A stretch of DNA of 64,000 nt from contig JAPZUF010000005.1 in assembly GCA_027533395.1 (NCBI GenBank), positions 1 to 64,000 of the forward strand. The letters run 5' to 3'. Below the pieces are notes generated by a model. That model searched no databases and was not told the origin of the DNA. It saw only the letters and a program-made list of their open reading frames with translations. Positions 6,954-16,346 of this stretch are shown in pieces (position 1 is the first letter of the stretch; the number at the start of each line of letters is the position of its first letter). Position numbers and translations under genes: made by a program. The stretch is from Cyclobacteriaceae bacterium (GTDB lineage: Bacteria; Bacteroidota; Bacteroidia; Cytophagales; Cyclobacteriaceae).

Positions 6954-9464
6954 TTATACATTAACATTTACTTTTCTTACTCTTTTAAACAATTTTATAG
7001 ATTCAAACCAGATTACCGACAAGAAACCAACTGAAATACTAATACCAACTTGGTATGGTGTTATTTGTTGAAATTTGAAAAAGCTTGTTACCATCGGCAT
7101 ATATAAAAGCAAACACAACATTAAAATGGTTAGTGCAAGTATGATATACACCAGAGTGTTTTTATACCTGATGGTAGTAAAAACAGAAAAGTAAAATGAC
7201 CGGTTAACAAGTGTTAAAAAAATGTTAGCTACAACTAACACAGTAAAAACCATGGTTCTGGTAATTTCTTCGTTCCAATTCATGCTTACTGCATACTGAT
7301 ATACCGCAAGCGTACCGGCTGTTATAACCAAACCTTGTATAATACTTGTTGTTAACTCTTTTAAATTAAAAAATGAAAATGAAAGAGAACGAGGCTTTTG
7401 CAACATGGCATTTTTCTCGATGGGTTCGTTTTCGTAAATGATAGAACATGTTGGCCCCATAATCAATTCTAAAAAAATAATATGAACCGGAGATAAAATA
7501 TTTGGATACATCCACCCTAACGCCAAGGGCAAAACAACAGTAAGAATAATAGGAATATGAATGGAGATAATATACTGAATAGCTTTTTTAAGATTCGCAT
7601 AAATTTTTCTTCCTGCTGCCACAGCATCTACCATCTTGCTTAAATCATCATGTATTAAAATTAAAGAGGCTGCTTGTTTTGCAATTTCAGTTCCTTTATT
7701 ACCCATCGCTATTCCTATGTGTGCAGCTTTCAAAGCAGGTCCATCGTTAACACCATCGCCCGTCATGGCTACAACTTGGTTTACTCTTTTCAACGATTGT
7801 ATAATTCTTAGTTTAGCTTCAGGAAACATTCTGCAAAAAAGTTGAGTTTGCATGGCCACTTTATCTAATTCTTCATCAGAAAGTTTCATTAGTTCATCGC
7901 CTGTTAAACTCTTTTCAAATCCTTTAAATCCTATTTGACGCGCTATAGTTGTTGTAGTGGTTTTGTTATCTCCTGTTATTATTTTTACCTGCATACCTGC
8001 CTGATAGAAATTCTGTAAAACATTTTTCATGTTTTTCTTTGGCGGATCATAAAACGCAAGTACACCCAGCAATTTAAAAGCAAGTTCTTGTTGCGTTGCC
8101 GGAAATTCTTTTACATCATCCGTACATTGAGCCACTGCTAAAACACGAAATCCTTCATTACTAAAACTCTGAATTACTTTTTCAACTTTTAATCGCTCCG
8201 TATAGTTTAAGTTTGTAATATGCCAGAAAGCTTCCGGGGCACCTTTGGCTGCAATAATTCTTTTACCATTTTTATCTTGAAAAATGTGTGTCATCATCGG
8301 AGGTTTTCCGCTTAATGGATATTCGTGCAACAAAGAAAATTCAGCACGCTTATCGGGTAACGTTGATTTACTGTACATATCATGCAGAGCAATTTCCATC
8401 GGATCGAAGGGAATAGGTTCACTTGCCCACATGCCTATTTCAATCACTTTCAAATCTTCATCTGTAAAAGAATCCGGATAAGAAGGCAAATCGTTTTCTA
8501 ATGAAAATACTTTTGCCAGGCTCATCCTGTTTTCTGTTATTGTTCCGGTTTTATCAATACATAAAACAGTTGCACTGCCAAGCGTTTCAACAGTTTTCAT
8601 CTGTTTTACAATAACTCCTGTTTTCATTAATCGCCATGCACCAAGTGCCATAAAAGCTGTAAATGCCATTGGTATTTCTTCCGGCAAAACACTCATTGCC
8701 AGGGTTAATGCTTTTAATAAACTATCTAAAATACTTTCGGTCTTAAAAAAATTAATGGCCCACACTAAAATAAAAACAGCTAAACCTGCTAAAGCCATCT
8801 TCTTTACAAAATCAGAAATTTGTTTTTCTAAAGGAGTTTTTTCCTCTTGTATTTCGTTTAAGCTTACTCCAATCAATCCTAATTTAGTTTTGTTGCCGAT
8901 GCTTGTAACTTTTGCAATAGCCAAACCACTAGCCACTGACGTACCACTAAAAATCAGATTATCTTTTTTGTCTTTATCTTTAAATACCGAAAGCGATTCG
9001 CCCGTAAGAATAGATTCGTTTACAGAAAAATCGTTCGAATGCACAATTTCACCATCTGCTGCAATTAAAGTTCCTTCTTCTACAACCAGATAATCGCCTA
9101 CTACAACTTCTATACTTTTTATTTCGATAAACTCTTTGTTGCGGATAACTTTACAAGTAGGTTGAGCTAGTTTCTTTAGTTTCTCTAAAGCGTTTCTGCT
9201 TCTGGAATCTTGAAACAATGAAATAGTAGAAACGATTACAATGGCAGACGATAAAAAAATGGCATCGCTATAATTTCCACTTATTACATAAATAACCGAT
9301 GCTGCCAGTAATAACAGAATCATGGGTTCTTTAACCAATTTCAACATGGCATTTGTAAACCCACTAACGGGTTTTCCTTCCAGCTCATTTAATCCATACT
9401 TGGTTCTTGATGCATGTACCTCTGATTCTGCTAATCCCTTAATACCAAAAGTTTTTAAAGACAT
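6954..9464 (-). CDS. P-type cation-transporting ATPase (Ca2+-ATPase-like, P2 type)
   Basis: An 836-residue ion pump. The actuator-domain TGES is at 154-157, the phosphorylated Asp in DKTGT at residue 304, and the hinge GDGVNDGP in the last third. Transmembrane helix 4 carries PEEIP (261-265), where P2A calcium pumps usually have PEGLP, so the ion-binding site resembles bacterial Ca2+-like pumps but the ion (Ca2+, Mn2+ or other) is not certain. A cation-ATPase N-terminal domain starts the protein, and about six helices end it. It is transcribed alone; 175 bases separate it from the adaptor gene downstream. Confidence 0.9.
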   Translation of the reverse strand: MSLKTFGIKGLAESEVHASRTKYGLNELEGKPVSGFTNAMLKLVKEPMILLLLAASVIYVISGNYSDAIFLSSAIVIVSTISLFQDSRSRNALEKLKKLAQPTCKVIRNKEFIEIKSIEVVVGDYLVVEEGTLIAADGEIVHSNDFSVNESILTGESLSVFKDKDKKDNLIFSGTSVASGLAIAKVTSIGNKTKLGLIGVSLNEIQEEKTPLEKQISDFVKKMALAGLAVFILVWAINFFKTESILDSLLKALTLAMSVLPEEIPMAFTAFMALGAWRLMKTGVIVKQMKTVETLGSATVLCIDKTGTITENRMSLAKVFSLENDLPSYPDSFTDEDLKVIEIGMWASEPIPFDPMEIALHDMYSKSTLPDKRAEFSLLHEYPLSGKPPMMTHIFQDKNGKRIIAAKGAPEAFWHITNLNYTERLKVEKVIQSFSNEGFRVLAVAQCTDDVKEFPATQQELAFKLLGVLAFYDPPKKNMKNVLQNFYQAGMQVKIITGDNKTTTTTIARQIGFKGFEKSLTGDELMKLSDEELDKVAMQTQLFCRMFPEAKLRIIQSLKRVNQVVAMTGDGVNDGPALKAAHIGIAMGNKGTEIAKQAASLILIHDDLSKMVDAVAAGRKIYANLKKAIQYIISIHIPIILTVVLPLALGWMYPNILSPVHIIFLELIMGPTCSIIYENEPIEKNAMLQKPRSLSFSFFNLKELTTSIIQGLVITAGTLAVYQYAVSMNWNEEITRTMVFTVLVVANIFLTLVNRSFYFSVFTTIRYKNTLVYIILALTILMLCLLLYMPMVTSFFKFQQITPYQVGISISVGFLSVIWFESIKLFKRVRKVNVNV

Positions 9465-9603
9465 ACACGAGTAATTTTAAAACCAACTTATCAAACAGCA
9501 TTTTGTAAAAAATTCAGATTGAAGAATAAATCAAAGCATCTAACTATCATGTTCTGAATTTATGATGCAATACATTCACTTTATGCTTTATGCTTCATAC
9601 TTA

Positions 9604-12000
9604 CTATTCTTTCTCAAGCAAATACGCTTCCCGAATAAAGTTTAGCTGCATAGTTTTAGATAATACATAAGCATCTTTTTGGTTGGCATATACAATATGG
9701 CCTTGTTTTAGTATATCAAGTGTTAATCGTGCCAACAAATAACTAATGGTAGATTCGGCACCCTGATTAAGATTAACATTATGTTCCTCTATTCCATCGT
9801 AACACCCACCCGTGTTAGGATTATACACAATTTGATGCAAGTGATTATCTCCTAAAAACCAATTAAAAGCTTCGAATGCTTTCTTTTTGTAGTCTTCATT
9901 TTTCGTTATGCGATAAAAGTTTTCTAAAGCTAAAATTGTGTAAGCTACGTCTAACGGTTGTTCACCTCCTACTACTTCTTCGTTTGTATTTCCTTTTAAG
10001 TGCCACCCTTTATTCGAGATAACTTTTACGTGATTGTTTACAAATATTTTACTTAGCAAAAAATCAAAACTTTCGATAGCTATGTTTTTATACTCCTCAA
10101 TTCCTGTATTCTCATAGGCATATAAAAGCGCATCGGGTAAAATACTGTTGCCGTAAGTTAAATAACTTTCGAACCAATGCCAGTTGGTTGTTGCTTCGTG
10201 CTTATACATTTGCACCAACCGATTGGCTAGTTCTTCAATAATAGATTTATTTTTTTTATGATGATGCAATCCCTTAATGATAAAGGCCATAGCTCGTGTT
10301 GAGCGGAATTTTCTAACATGGGGTATCACCGTTTGCAAAATATGATCAGCCTCAAAAACCAATTGTTTCGGTATACCATTATTGCGCGAACTTAAATAAC
10401 CCAATGCCCACACAGCACGGCCGTTGCTATCTTCCAGATTTTCAGTATAATTTTGATTTGATATTTGCCTGTGTTGGTTTACGTAGTTAATGAACAAACC
10501 ATTCTCTTGTAAACAATATTTGATAAACTGAAGATAGGTATTGACTGATGTGAAATCGTCTGTGTCTTTTGTTAGTTCATAATGTAAACACGTGGCAAGT
10601 AATGCCCGTGCATTGTCGTCTAGTGTATAACCAGATTTTTTATCGGGAGAGTTTAACTCTGAAAATTGAATAATACCCACACCGGTTGTCATGTGTTTAA
10701 TGTGCTTTAATGAAACAGTAGGAATACTGAAAGATAATTCCTGATTTTCATGCATCACATCCATAAACAACAAAGCATGATTAATGGCAGAGTTCTCCCA
10801 CGCGGTTGTGGCCATGTCTTGCAAATTACGCTTAGATATTTCGGCTCGCTTTGTTTCATTTTGAAGTAAAGAAACAACAGCTTGCGCCAGTTGCTTAGCA
10901 TTTTCGAAATCAATGATTACTCCGTTGCTTTCATTCAAAACTTCTTTTGCATGCGGAATTGGTGTTGATACTACCGGACAACCGCAACTTATGGCGTAAG
11001 AAAATGTACCACTTACGGCCTGATTAGGATCTTTAGATGTAAACAAGTATACATCCGTTAGTTGCAAATACTCAAGCAAATTTGTAAGACTTAAATATTC
11101 ATTGATAAACAAAACATTCTTATTGATGTCTAACTGATTTACTTTTTCTTCTAACATTAACCTGTAGCGTTCGCCTTCTTCTAAAAAAACAGAAGGGTGT
11201 GTTTTTCCTAAAACCAGAAACAAAACATCCGGAAAATGTTTGATAATTTCGGGCATGGCTTGTAAAGTTGTTTCAATGCTTTTGCTGGAACTAAGAAGCC
11301 CGAAAGTGGAAATAACTTCTCTGTTTCCAATGGTATACTTGCGTTTTAATTCCTGCTTATTAATAGACGAAACCAAGTGCGTGCCGTGGTAAATAACCGT
11401 TATCTTGTTTTTATCTACTCCATAAAATTCTTGCAACTGTTTGCTGGCATGTTGGGTCATAACCACGCATGCTGCAGATGCCTCAGCCATTTGTATTACA
11501 TTTTGTCTAAGTTTTTCGTTTGGCGAAGGTAAAACAGTGTGAAAAACCAATACAACTGGTTTGGTTAAATTCGTAAGCATATCGAGAAACTCTTTTTCGC
11601 GTTTTGCATACAAACCAAACTCGTGTTGTACCACAACAAGTTTAATGTTCTTATCTCTGTTTACATGAAACAAAAGTTTTGCATAGGCATTCTGTTCGTG
11701 GTCGCTCACCAGGTATTTAACAAACTTGCCGTATCTGGTTATGTCGTTTTTATTATCTAATGCGCACACCGATAATGAAAAGGAATGACCAAATTGTTTA
11801 TCAAGTGCCTGTATTAAATCTTGCGTATAGGTGGCTATGCCACATTCGCGTGGTGGGTAAGATGTTACAAAAAGTATTTCCGGAATACTCTTTTCGCGAT
11901 TTACCTTTGTAAAGGTATCGTATACAAGGGCGTTATTTCCCTTACGTTTTAATTCCATAAAGTTTGAGGAATTAAAGAATACTTTTTCCCAGTTCATCAT
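9604..12000 (-). CDS. Two-domain glycosyltransferase (GT4 fused to alpha-helical C-terminal domain)
   Basis: A 798-residue protein. Residues about 35-410 form a GT-B glycosyltransferase of the GT4 type: SYPPRECGIATYTQDL begins the acceptor-side fold, and the donor site shows the SYAISCGCPVVSTP loop. Residues about 430-780 are a separate, mainly helical domain with repeated aromatic and tyrosine-rich helices, reminiscent of (alpha/alpha) barrel sugar-processing domains. It begins within the last 29 bases of the GH130 gene upstream, so translation is coupled; MELKRK at 11952 is an alternative start. The fusion next to a GH130 phosphorylase-type gene suggests synthesis or turnover of a mannose-type glycan, which is inference. 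Confidence 0.8.
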   Translation of the reverse strand: MMNWEKVFFNSSNFMELKRKGNNALVYDTFTKVNREKSIPEILFVTSYPPRECGIATYTQDLIQALDKQFGHSFSLSVCALDNKNDITRYGKFVKYLVSDHEQNAYAKLLFHVNRDKNIKLVVVQHEFGLYAKREKEFLDMLTNLTKPVVLVFHTVLPSPNEKLRQNVIQMAEASAACVVMTQHASKQLQEFYGVDKNKITVIYHGTHLVSSINKQELKRKYTIGNREVISTFGLLSSSKSIETTLQAMPEIIKHFPDVLFLVLGKTHPSVFLEEGERYRLMLEEKVNQLDINKNVLFINEYLSLTNLLEYLQLTDVYLFTSKDPNQAVSGTFSYAISCGCPVVSTPIPHAKEVLNESNGVIIDFENAKQLAQAVVSLLQNETKRAEISKRNLQDMATTAWENSAINHALLFMDVMHENQELSFSIPTVSLKHIKHMTTGVGIIQFSELNSPDKKSGYTLDDNARALLATCLHYELTKDTDDFTSVNTYLQFIKYCLQENGLFINYVNQHRQISNQNYTENLEDSNGRAVWALGYLSSRNNGIPKQLVFEADHILQTVIPHVRKFRSTRAMAFIIKGLHHHKKNKSIIEELANRLVQMYKHEATTNWHWFESYLTYGNSILPDALLYAYENTGIEEYKNIAIESFDFLLSKIFVNNHVKVISNKGWHLKGNTNEEVVGGEQPLDVAYTILALENFYRITKNEDYKKKAFEAFNWFLGDNHLHQIVYNPNTGGCYDGIEEHNVNLNQGAESTISYLLARLTLDILKQGHIVYANQKDAYVLSKTMQLNFIREAYLLEKE

Positions 12001-13042
12001 ACATTTCGTTTTTACTATTCAACAATAATTCTTCTAACAAATCGTGAAGACTAACACTAGCTACTGCTATTCTTTCGTCTGCTGCACCGTAATAAATGTA
12101 GAGTGTGTCTTCTTCCAGAATTGTTCCGGTAGGAAAGCAAACATTGTTTACTTCTCCTTTTAACTCCCATTCGAGTTCCGGATAAAATAAAGGATAGGGT
12201 AAGCGAGCTAACTCTATGGCAGGATTCTCTAAACTTAACAAGGCGGCACAAGCAGAATAAACATAGCCTTTTACGGTATCGTGCACACCATGATAAATCA
12301 ACAACCACCCTTCTTTTGTTTCTATCGGAGGGCAACCACTACCAATGTAACTTACTTCGTGATCGTATTTCGGTGATAACACAACATACTGATCGAACTG
12401 CATAAAATAAGTATGCCAGAACGCCATGGTTAGTTGTTCTAGTTTTTCTACCGCTACAACAATTTGTATATCTGGTTTAATACGATGCAGAAAATAAAAC
12501 TTGCCATTTATTTTTTTTGGGAAAAACACAACATTCTTATCCCAAATCAAAATTTTTCGATCTTGCTTCTCATGGCTTTTCTGATAGGCATTAAACCGAA
12601 CATATTTTTCATGTAACGTGCCACTATCCGCCGTTAAGTGAACAAACTCATCGTATGTTAATTGTGGCACTATAATACCATGCCTGTTCCAATGTATTAA
12701 ATCTAATGAAGTTGCAAATGCACCTAATGCATTTGTGCCATTGTAAGCCGTGTACGTTAGATAAAATATATCCTCTATCTTCACCAAACGTGGGTCTTCT
12801 ATTCCTTGCATTTCGTAATCGGCTTCAGGAACAAGCAAAGGCGTGTTGCTTCTGCTTTCTAATTGCATGGGCGCAGATAACGTACAAAATCCGATTGTGG
12901 AAACATTTCCTTTCGCTACTGCTCTGTAGAGTAAAAAAATAGTATTGCCTTCTTTAATTACAGCAGGATTTAAAACTCCATGATCTTCAAACTCATGGTT
13001 GGTTTTATCTAACAGTATTCCTAATTTCTTTACGTACACCAT
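11972..13042 (-). CDS. GH130-family glycoside phosphorylase/hydrolase
   Basis: A 356-residue five-bladed beta-propeller protein. EDPRLV at about residues 80-85 is the characteristic GH130 motif around the substrate-binding Asp/Arg. Later conserved parts include the GSGCPPIETKEGWLLIYHGV region and the C-terminal IYYGAADERIAVAS typical of the family. GH130 enzymes are mostly beta-mannoside phosphorylases that act on manno-oligosaccharides using inorganic phosphate, though some are hydrolases. No signal peptide is visible, so it should act in the cytosol. It is the second gene of a minus-strand group after the cupin gene and overlaps the glycosyltransferase gene. Confidence 0.85.
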   Translation of the reverse strand: MVYVKKLGILLDKTNHEFEDHGVLNPAVIKEGNTIFLLYRAVAKGNVSTIGFCTLSAPMQLESRSNTPLLVPEADYEMQGIEDPRLVKIEDIFYLTYTAYNGTNALGAFATSLDLIHWNRHGIIVPQLTYDEFVHLTADSGTLHEKYVRFNAYQKSHEKQDRKILIWDKNVVFFPKKINGKFYFLHRIKPDIQIVVAVEKLEQLTMAFWHTYFMQFDQYVVLSPKYDHEVSYIGSGCPPIETKEGWLLIYHGVHDTVKGYVYSACAALLSLENPAIELARLPYPLFYPELEWELKGEVNNVCFPTGTILEEDTLYIYYGAADERIAVASVSLHDLLEELLLNSKNEMYDELGKSIL

Positions 13043-13101
13043 ACCTATTTTTTTTATTCAGTTTTTTACTTTACCAACTATCGAAATAAAGTAAACCAAA
13101 C

Positions 13102-13464
13102 TTAAACAGCACTTACTTCAATGTCTTCGTATCCGCTTTTAATTACTGTGGTAATCATTTTAAATTGTTCTTTAGCTGTAAAGCTATGTTTGGCGTGTGC
13201 AGGAATTATAATGCCTTGCCCCAATTTTAGCATAATCAATTTGTCATGAATGATAAGGTTTGCATTACCATCTATTATCTGAACGTACGTATCGAATGGA
13301 ATAGCCTTATCGCTTAGCTCTTCGCCCGATGCCATAGAAGTTGCCGTAACATTACCGGTTGTTTTTTTAATTATCGTTCTGCTTACTACAGCATGTGGCA
13401 CGTACTCTATAATCTCCACAATTATGTGCGCTTTCTCTTTCTCTAATTCTTTATTCGGTTTCAT
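13102..13464 (-). CDS. Small cupin-domain protein
   Basis: A 120-residue single-domain cupin. The C-terminal half reads IIPAHAKHSFTA, the second cupin motif with its His, and the first half includes AIPFDTYVQIIDGNANLII, where the first motif has lost some metal ligands. Proteins of this size and form in Bacteroidota usually have no assigned activity. Position 60 bases upstream of the GH130 gene, on the same strand, suggests a shared transcript and perhaps a sugar-binding or sensory role in that locus. The start MKPNKE follows an A/T-rich leader without a clear ribosome binding site. Confidence 0.8.
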   Translation of the reverse strand: MKPNKELEKEKAHIIVEIIEYVPHAVVSRTIIKKTTGNVTATSMASGEELSDKAIPFDTYVQIIDGNANLIIHDKLIMLKLGQGIIIPAHAKHSFTAKEQFKMITTVIKSGYEDIEVSAV

Positions 13465-13498
13465 CTTATTCTATTTTATGTTTTCAAAACCTTTCTCT

Positions 13499-14164
13499 TT
13501 AAAAATTATATCCGAGGCACAGGGCAATCCATTTATTCCTATAGTCTGGCGTTACTGAGTTTTCGTTTGTGTTGTTATTTTGCAAGTCCCAACCAATTCT
13601 TGCAGACAATACCACGTGTTTAACATAAATATCTATACCTGCTAATAATCCGAGCAAGTGTTTTCTGTTTTGTTCTTTGTTAAACTCAGCACGAACTAGG
13701 TCTGCATTTTGGTTAAACGCATATTGGGATTTACTCTTTGCTAATACTGCATACTGCGGGCCAATAAAAAACGATAAATAGGTAACGGGCTTTACTTGAA
13801 TTAAAAGCGGTAAATCCACATACGTTGTAGTGCGTGCTAACGAATACGAAGAGCCCAATAATGTTCCTGTGCCTTTTAATCCTTTTTGTATTACCGATAT
13901 TTCCGATTGTAAACCCACACAGTTACCTAGTGTAACACTTATAAAAACACCAGCCATAAAACCTTCGTTAGAATATGCATGAAAGGTTATAGGTTTTACC
14001 TGCCAAATATTTGATGTGGTAATTCCTGTTTTTACACCTACTGTAAAAACTTTTTTGTGTTGCGCAAAAGTAATGTTTACGCTAAGAAAAAAACAAAGTA
14101 AAACTACTACGGTAAATTTTCGAGATAATGCACTTTTTGCTCTATGTTTTGCTTTAAATATCAT
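13499..14164 (-). CDS. Outer-membrane beta-barrel protein (PorT-like family)
   Basis: A 221-residue protein with a signal peptide (about residues 15-35, ending NITFAQ) followed by alternating hydrophobic strands and the closing aromatic residue expected in a small eight-stranded barrel. VGVKTGITTSNIW opens the first strand and the protein ends WIALCLGYNF. It matches the general outer-membrane beta-barrel domain annotated in Bacteroidota as PorT-like. Function and ligand are unknown. It may be part of the same transcript as the downstream cupin and sugar genes, being 34 bases upstream of the cupin. Confidence 0.75.
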   Translation of the reverse strand: MIFKAKHRAKSALSRKFTVVVLLCFFLSVNITFAQHKKVFTVGVKTGITTSNIWQVKPITFHAYSNEGFMAGVFISVTLGNCVGLQSEISVIQKGLKGTGTLLGSSYSLARTTTYVDLPLLIQVKPVTYLSFFIGPQYAVLAKSKSQYAFNQNADLVRAEFNKEQNRKHLLGLLAGIDIYVKHVVLSARIGWDLQNNNTNENSVTPDYRNKWIALCLGYNF

Positions 14165-14317
14165 CTAGGCAAAACTCCATTCTTTCCTGGTATTTTTTGT
14201 TACACAATTGATACTATCTCTTGCATAATTTTGATTAAATAAGTACGGATATGTATAAACGTATTTTTAAAACATTTACCAGAAAGTTGTTCATGTATTA
14301 CATGCGCTTATGCAAGT

Positions 14318-14878
14318 TCAGATATCTTCCAGATTTCTCCTTTTCTTTCTATTCAATTGCTTAAAAAAAGTAGGCGTTAAGCCTGTAACTTTTTTAAATT
14401 GATGCGAAAGATGGGCCACGCTGCTGTAGTTAAGTTTATATGCAATTTCAGAAATGGTTAACTCATCGTACATCATTAACTCTTTAGCCCTTTCTATTTT
14501 GTGTAAGATGATAAAATGTTCAATTGTAATTCCTTTGTTTCTAGAGAATAATTCAGAAAGAAAATGATAATCTTTCCCCACCTTTTCACTAATGTACGCT
14601 GAATATTTTTCTTTAGGCATTTCATCGGCATAGTGGATCATTTCCACAATAACATTTTTTATCCGCTCTATTATAATCGACTTTTTATCATCCATTATCT
14701 CCAGGCCAGCTTCGTGTAGTGCTGCTTGTAAAGTGTGTTTATCAGCATCTGAAATGTATTTGGTTAAATGAATTTCTCCTAATTCAAGATAGGTATAGTG
14801 TAAATGCAATTTTTCTAACTCTTGCTTAACAAGCATTTTGCATCTTAAACTCACCATATTCTGAATAAATAATTTCAT
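14318..14878 (-). CDS. AraC-family transcriptional regulator
   Basis: A 186-residue regulator. The C-terminal part (about 85-175) is an AraC/XylS DNA-binding domain: two helix-turn-helix units, the second with the conserved stretch YSSVAHLSHQFKKVTGLTP. The N-terminal 80 residues form a small alpha/beta domain seen in a common Bacteroidota AraC subgroup and are not an arabinose-binding cupin. The signal it senses is unknown. It is transcribed alone and divergently from the barrel gene at 15173, with 294 bases between, so it may regulate either neighbour. Confidence 0.85.
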   Translation of the reverse strand: MKLFIQNMVSLRCKMLVKQELEKLHLHYTYLELGEIHLTKYISDADKHTLQAALHEAGLEIMDDKKSIIIERIKNVIVEMIHYADEMPKEKYSAYISEKVGKDYHFLSELFSRNKGITIEHFIILHKIERAKELMMYDELTISEIAYKLNYSSVAHLSHQFKKVTGLTPTFFKQLNRKKRRNLEDI

Positions 14879-15172
14879 GTTTACCTACAAGGTAGTTAGT
14901 AATTATAAATAAAATTCTATATCCACTACTTTATAACAATTAGTTCCTTCAGATAATTCTCTTTCTTACATAATTATTCTTGTAAAAAGGTGAGGATAAG
15001 ATTCTACATACTGATTATAAATTCCACAACTCGTTCTGTATACTCCAGCAATTTAAACCAATTTAATCTGGCATGGTATTACCACGTATGCTTACACAAT
15101 TCGCAAATGAACTAAACGATACTCTTTCATTAGCCATTGCATACCCACTGATAAGACTTTAACTAAAATACT

Positions 15173-15673
15173 ATGAAAAAGATATTCTTCTTAAGTCTTG
15201 TGTTCATTCTCTTACTATGTAATGTAACACATGCGCAAAAATATAACGATAGCGAATATACCTCTGCCCTCGGTGGTAAATTCTGGGCATACGGTGTTGG
15301 TATTACGTTTAAACAATTTCTACCCAATAGAAATGCTGTTGAACTTGTAGGACACTTTTGGAATGATGGAGGACGATTTTCCGGTATGTACCAATTTCAT
15401 TATAACATAAAAGGAGCAGAAGGATTGAAATGGTATATTGGCCCCGAAGCCCATATAGCCGTTTATAATAACCACAAGAATGAAAGATTCTATTTTAAAA
15501 ATTGGGACTCCGGCACATACCTTGGCGTAGGTGGAGTAATTGGTTTCGATTATAAATTCAGTGAAATGCCGATTAATATTTCTTTGGATTGGCAACCTTC
15601 GTTTGAGTTTGGCAACGACCATGGTTTTATAGGTGCATGGGGTGGCTTTGCTGTTCGCTATACGTTTAACTAA
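15173..15673 (+). CDS. Small outer-membrane beta-barrel protein
   Basis: A 166-residue protein starting with a signal peptide (MKKIFFLSLVFILLL, cleaved near THAQ) and continuing in beta strands rich in glycine and aromatic residues, ending GGFAVRYTFN, the C-terminal pattern recognised by the BAM machinery. It is short enough for an eight-stranded barrel. The ligand and role cannot be inferred. The upstream 294-base region contains a palindrome TGGTATTACCA near 15073, a possible binding site for the divergent AraC regulator. Confidence 0.8.
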   Translation: MKKIFFLSLVFILLLCNVTHAQKYNDSEYTSALGGKFWAYGVGITFKQFLPNRNAVELVGHFWNDGGRFSGMYQFHYNIKGAEGLKWYIGPEAHIAVYNNHKNERFYFKNWDSGTYLGVGGVIGFDYKFSEMPINISLDWQPSFEFGNDHGFIGAWGGFAVRYTFN

Positions 15674-15679
15674 AGAACT

Positions 15680-15907
15680 ATGCTACCTAAAACAGAAATT
15701 ATCAATAATAGAATTGCCATTTATATCAGACATTTTGTTGGCGAACTTAAAAAAGGCGAACTTTTTAAGAAAACACATTGTAAAGATCTGTACCAGGTTA
15801 CTATACTTCATGCTGATAAAAGATTGGCTCATTGCACCAATACGGTTTCTAAAGAAAAAGTTTTAATTTACTATCAAACACCCGTGTACAAACTAACTTT
15901 TATTTAG
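15680..15907 (+). CDS. Possible small hypothetical protein
   Basis: A 75-residue reading frame beginning seven bases after the barrel gene. It has no signal peptide, a basic composition and two cysteines, and I recognise no family. Its tight spacing favours translation from the same transcript, but codon use alone does not settle whether it is real, and a second frame overlaps it. Confidence 0.35.
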   Translation: MLPKTEIINNRIAIYIRHFVGELKKGELFKKTHCKDLYQVTILHADKRLAHCTNTVSKEKVLIYYQTPVYKLTFI

Positions 15908-16040
15908 ATTCTATTACTTTATGTAATAATGCTTAAAAAATATTTTATTGCTTGTATCAGTAGTCAACTAAAACTACCATGCTGTTCAATTCAATAGTAG
16001 TATTCTATTTTAAGCTTTTTAAAAATAGCAAGGTAAGTAG

Positions 16041-16085
16041 GCATCCATATTCTAAAATTATTTAGATGTGGATGCTTTCTCTTTT
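16041..16085 (+). terminator. Hairpin terminator
   Basis: GCATCCA and TCTAAA on the left pair with TTTAGA and TGGATGC on the right around a central ATTA, followed by TTTCTCTTTT. It probably ends the transcript of the barrel gene and the small frame after it. Confidence 0.7.
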
Positions 16086-16346
16086 ATATCATTCATTAAA
16101 ATATTTCAACTCATTATCTTTTTACATGCTTTACCTGCAAATACATTTACGTACTAAAATAAGTGCGCAATAGAATCTACATAAGTGTGCATAGTATTGC
16201 TCAAGTAACTTTGTCTAAGTAACAAAGCATGAACTAAGAAAGCCTTCTCGTTAAGTTTAAAAAAGGTTTTACGCCTTACATTTCGTCACTTAACATCGTG
16301 GCACTTGCATTGACTAACCCTTATCCGATTATAAACAATCGATACT
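16086..16346 (+). promoter_or_regulatory. Leader of the OmpA-family gene with two candidate promoters
   Basis: Two promoter-like elements are visible. TAACTTTG at 16206-16213 fits the Bacteroidota -7 motif TAnnTTTG, but no TTG is found at the right distance upstream. TGGCACTTGCATTGAC at 16299-16314 resembles a sigma-54 -24/-12 site: the GG and spacing are right, but the -12 dinucleotide is GA instead of GC. Both lie upstream of ATG 16347. No gene is seen here. Confidence 0.35.

Noticed and set aside
15633-15866. A 77-residue reading frame overlapping the end of the barrel gene
   Set aside because: It begins inside the barrel gene in another frame and shows no protein features. The 15680-15907 frame is at least better placed.
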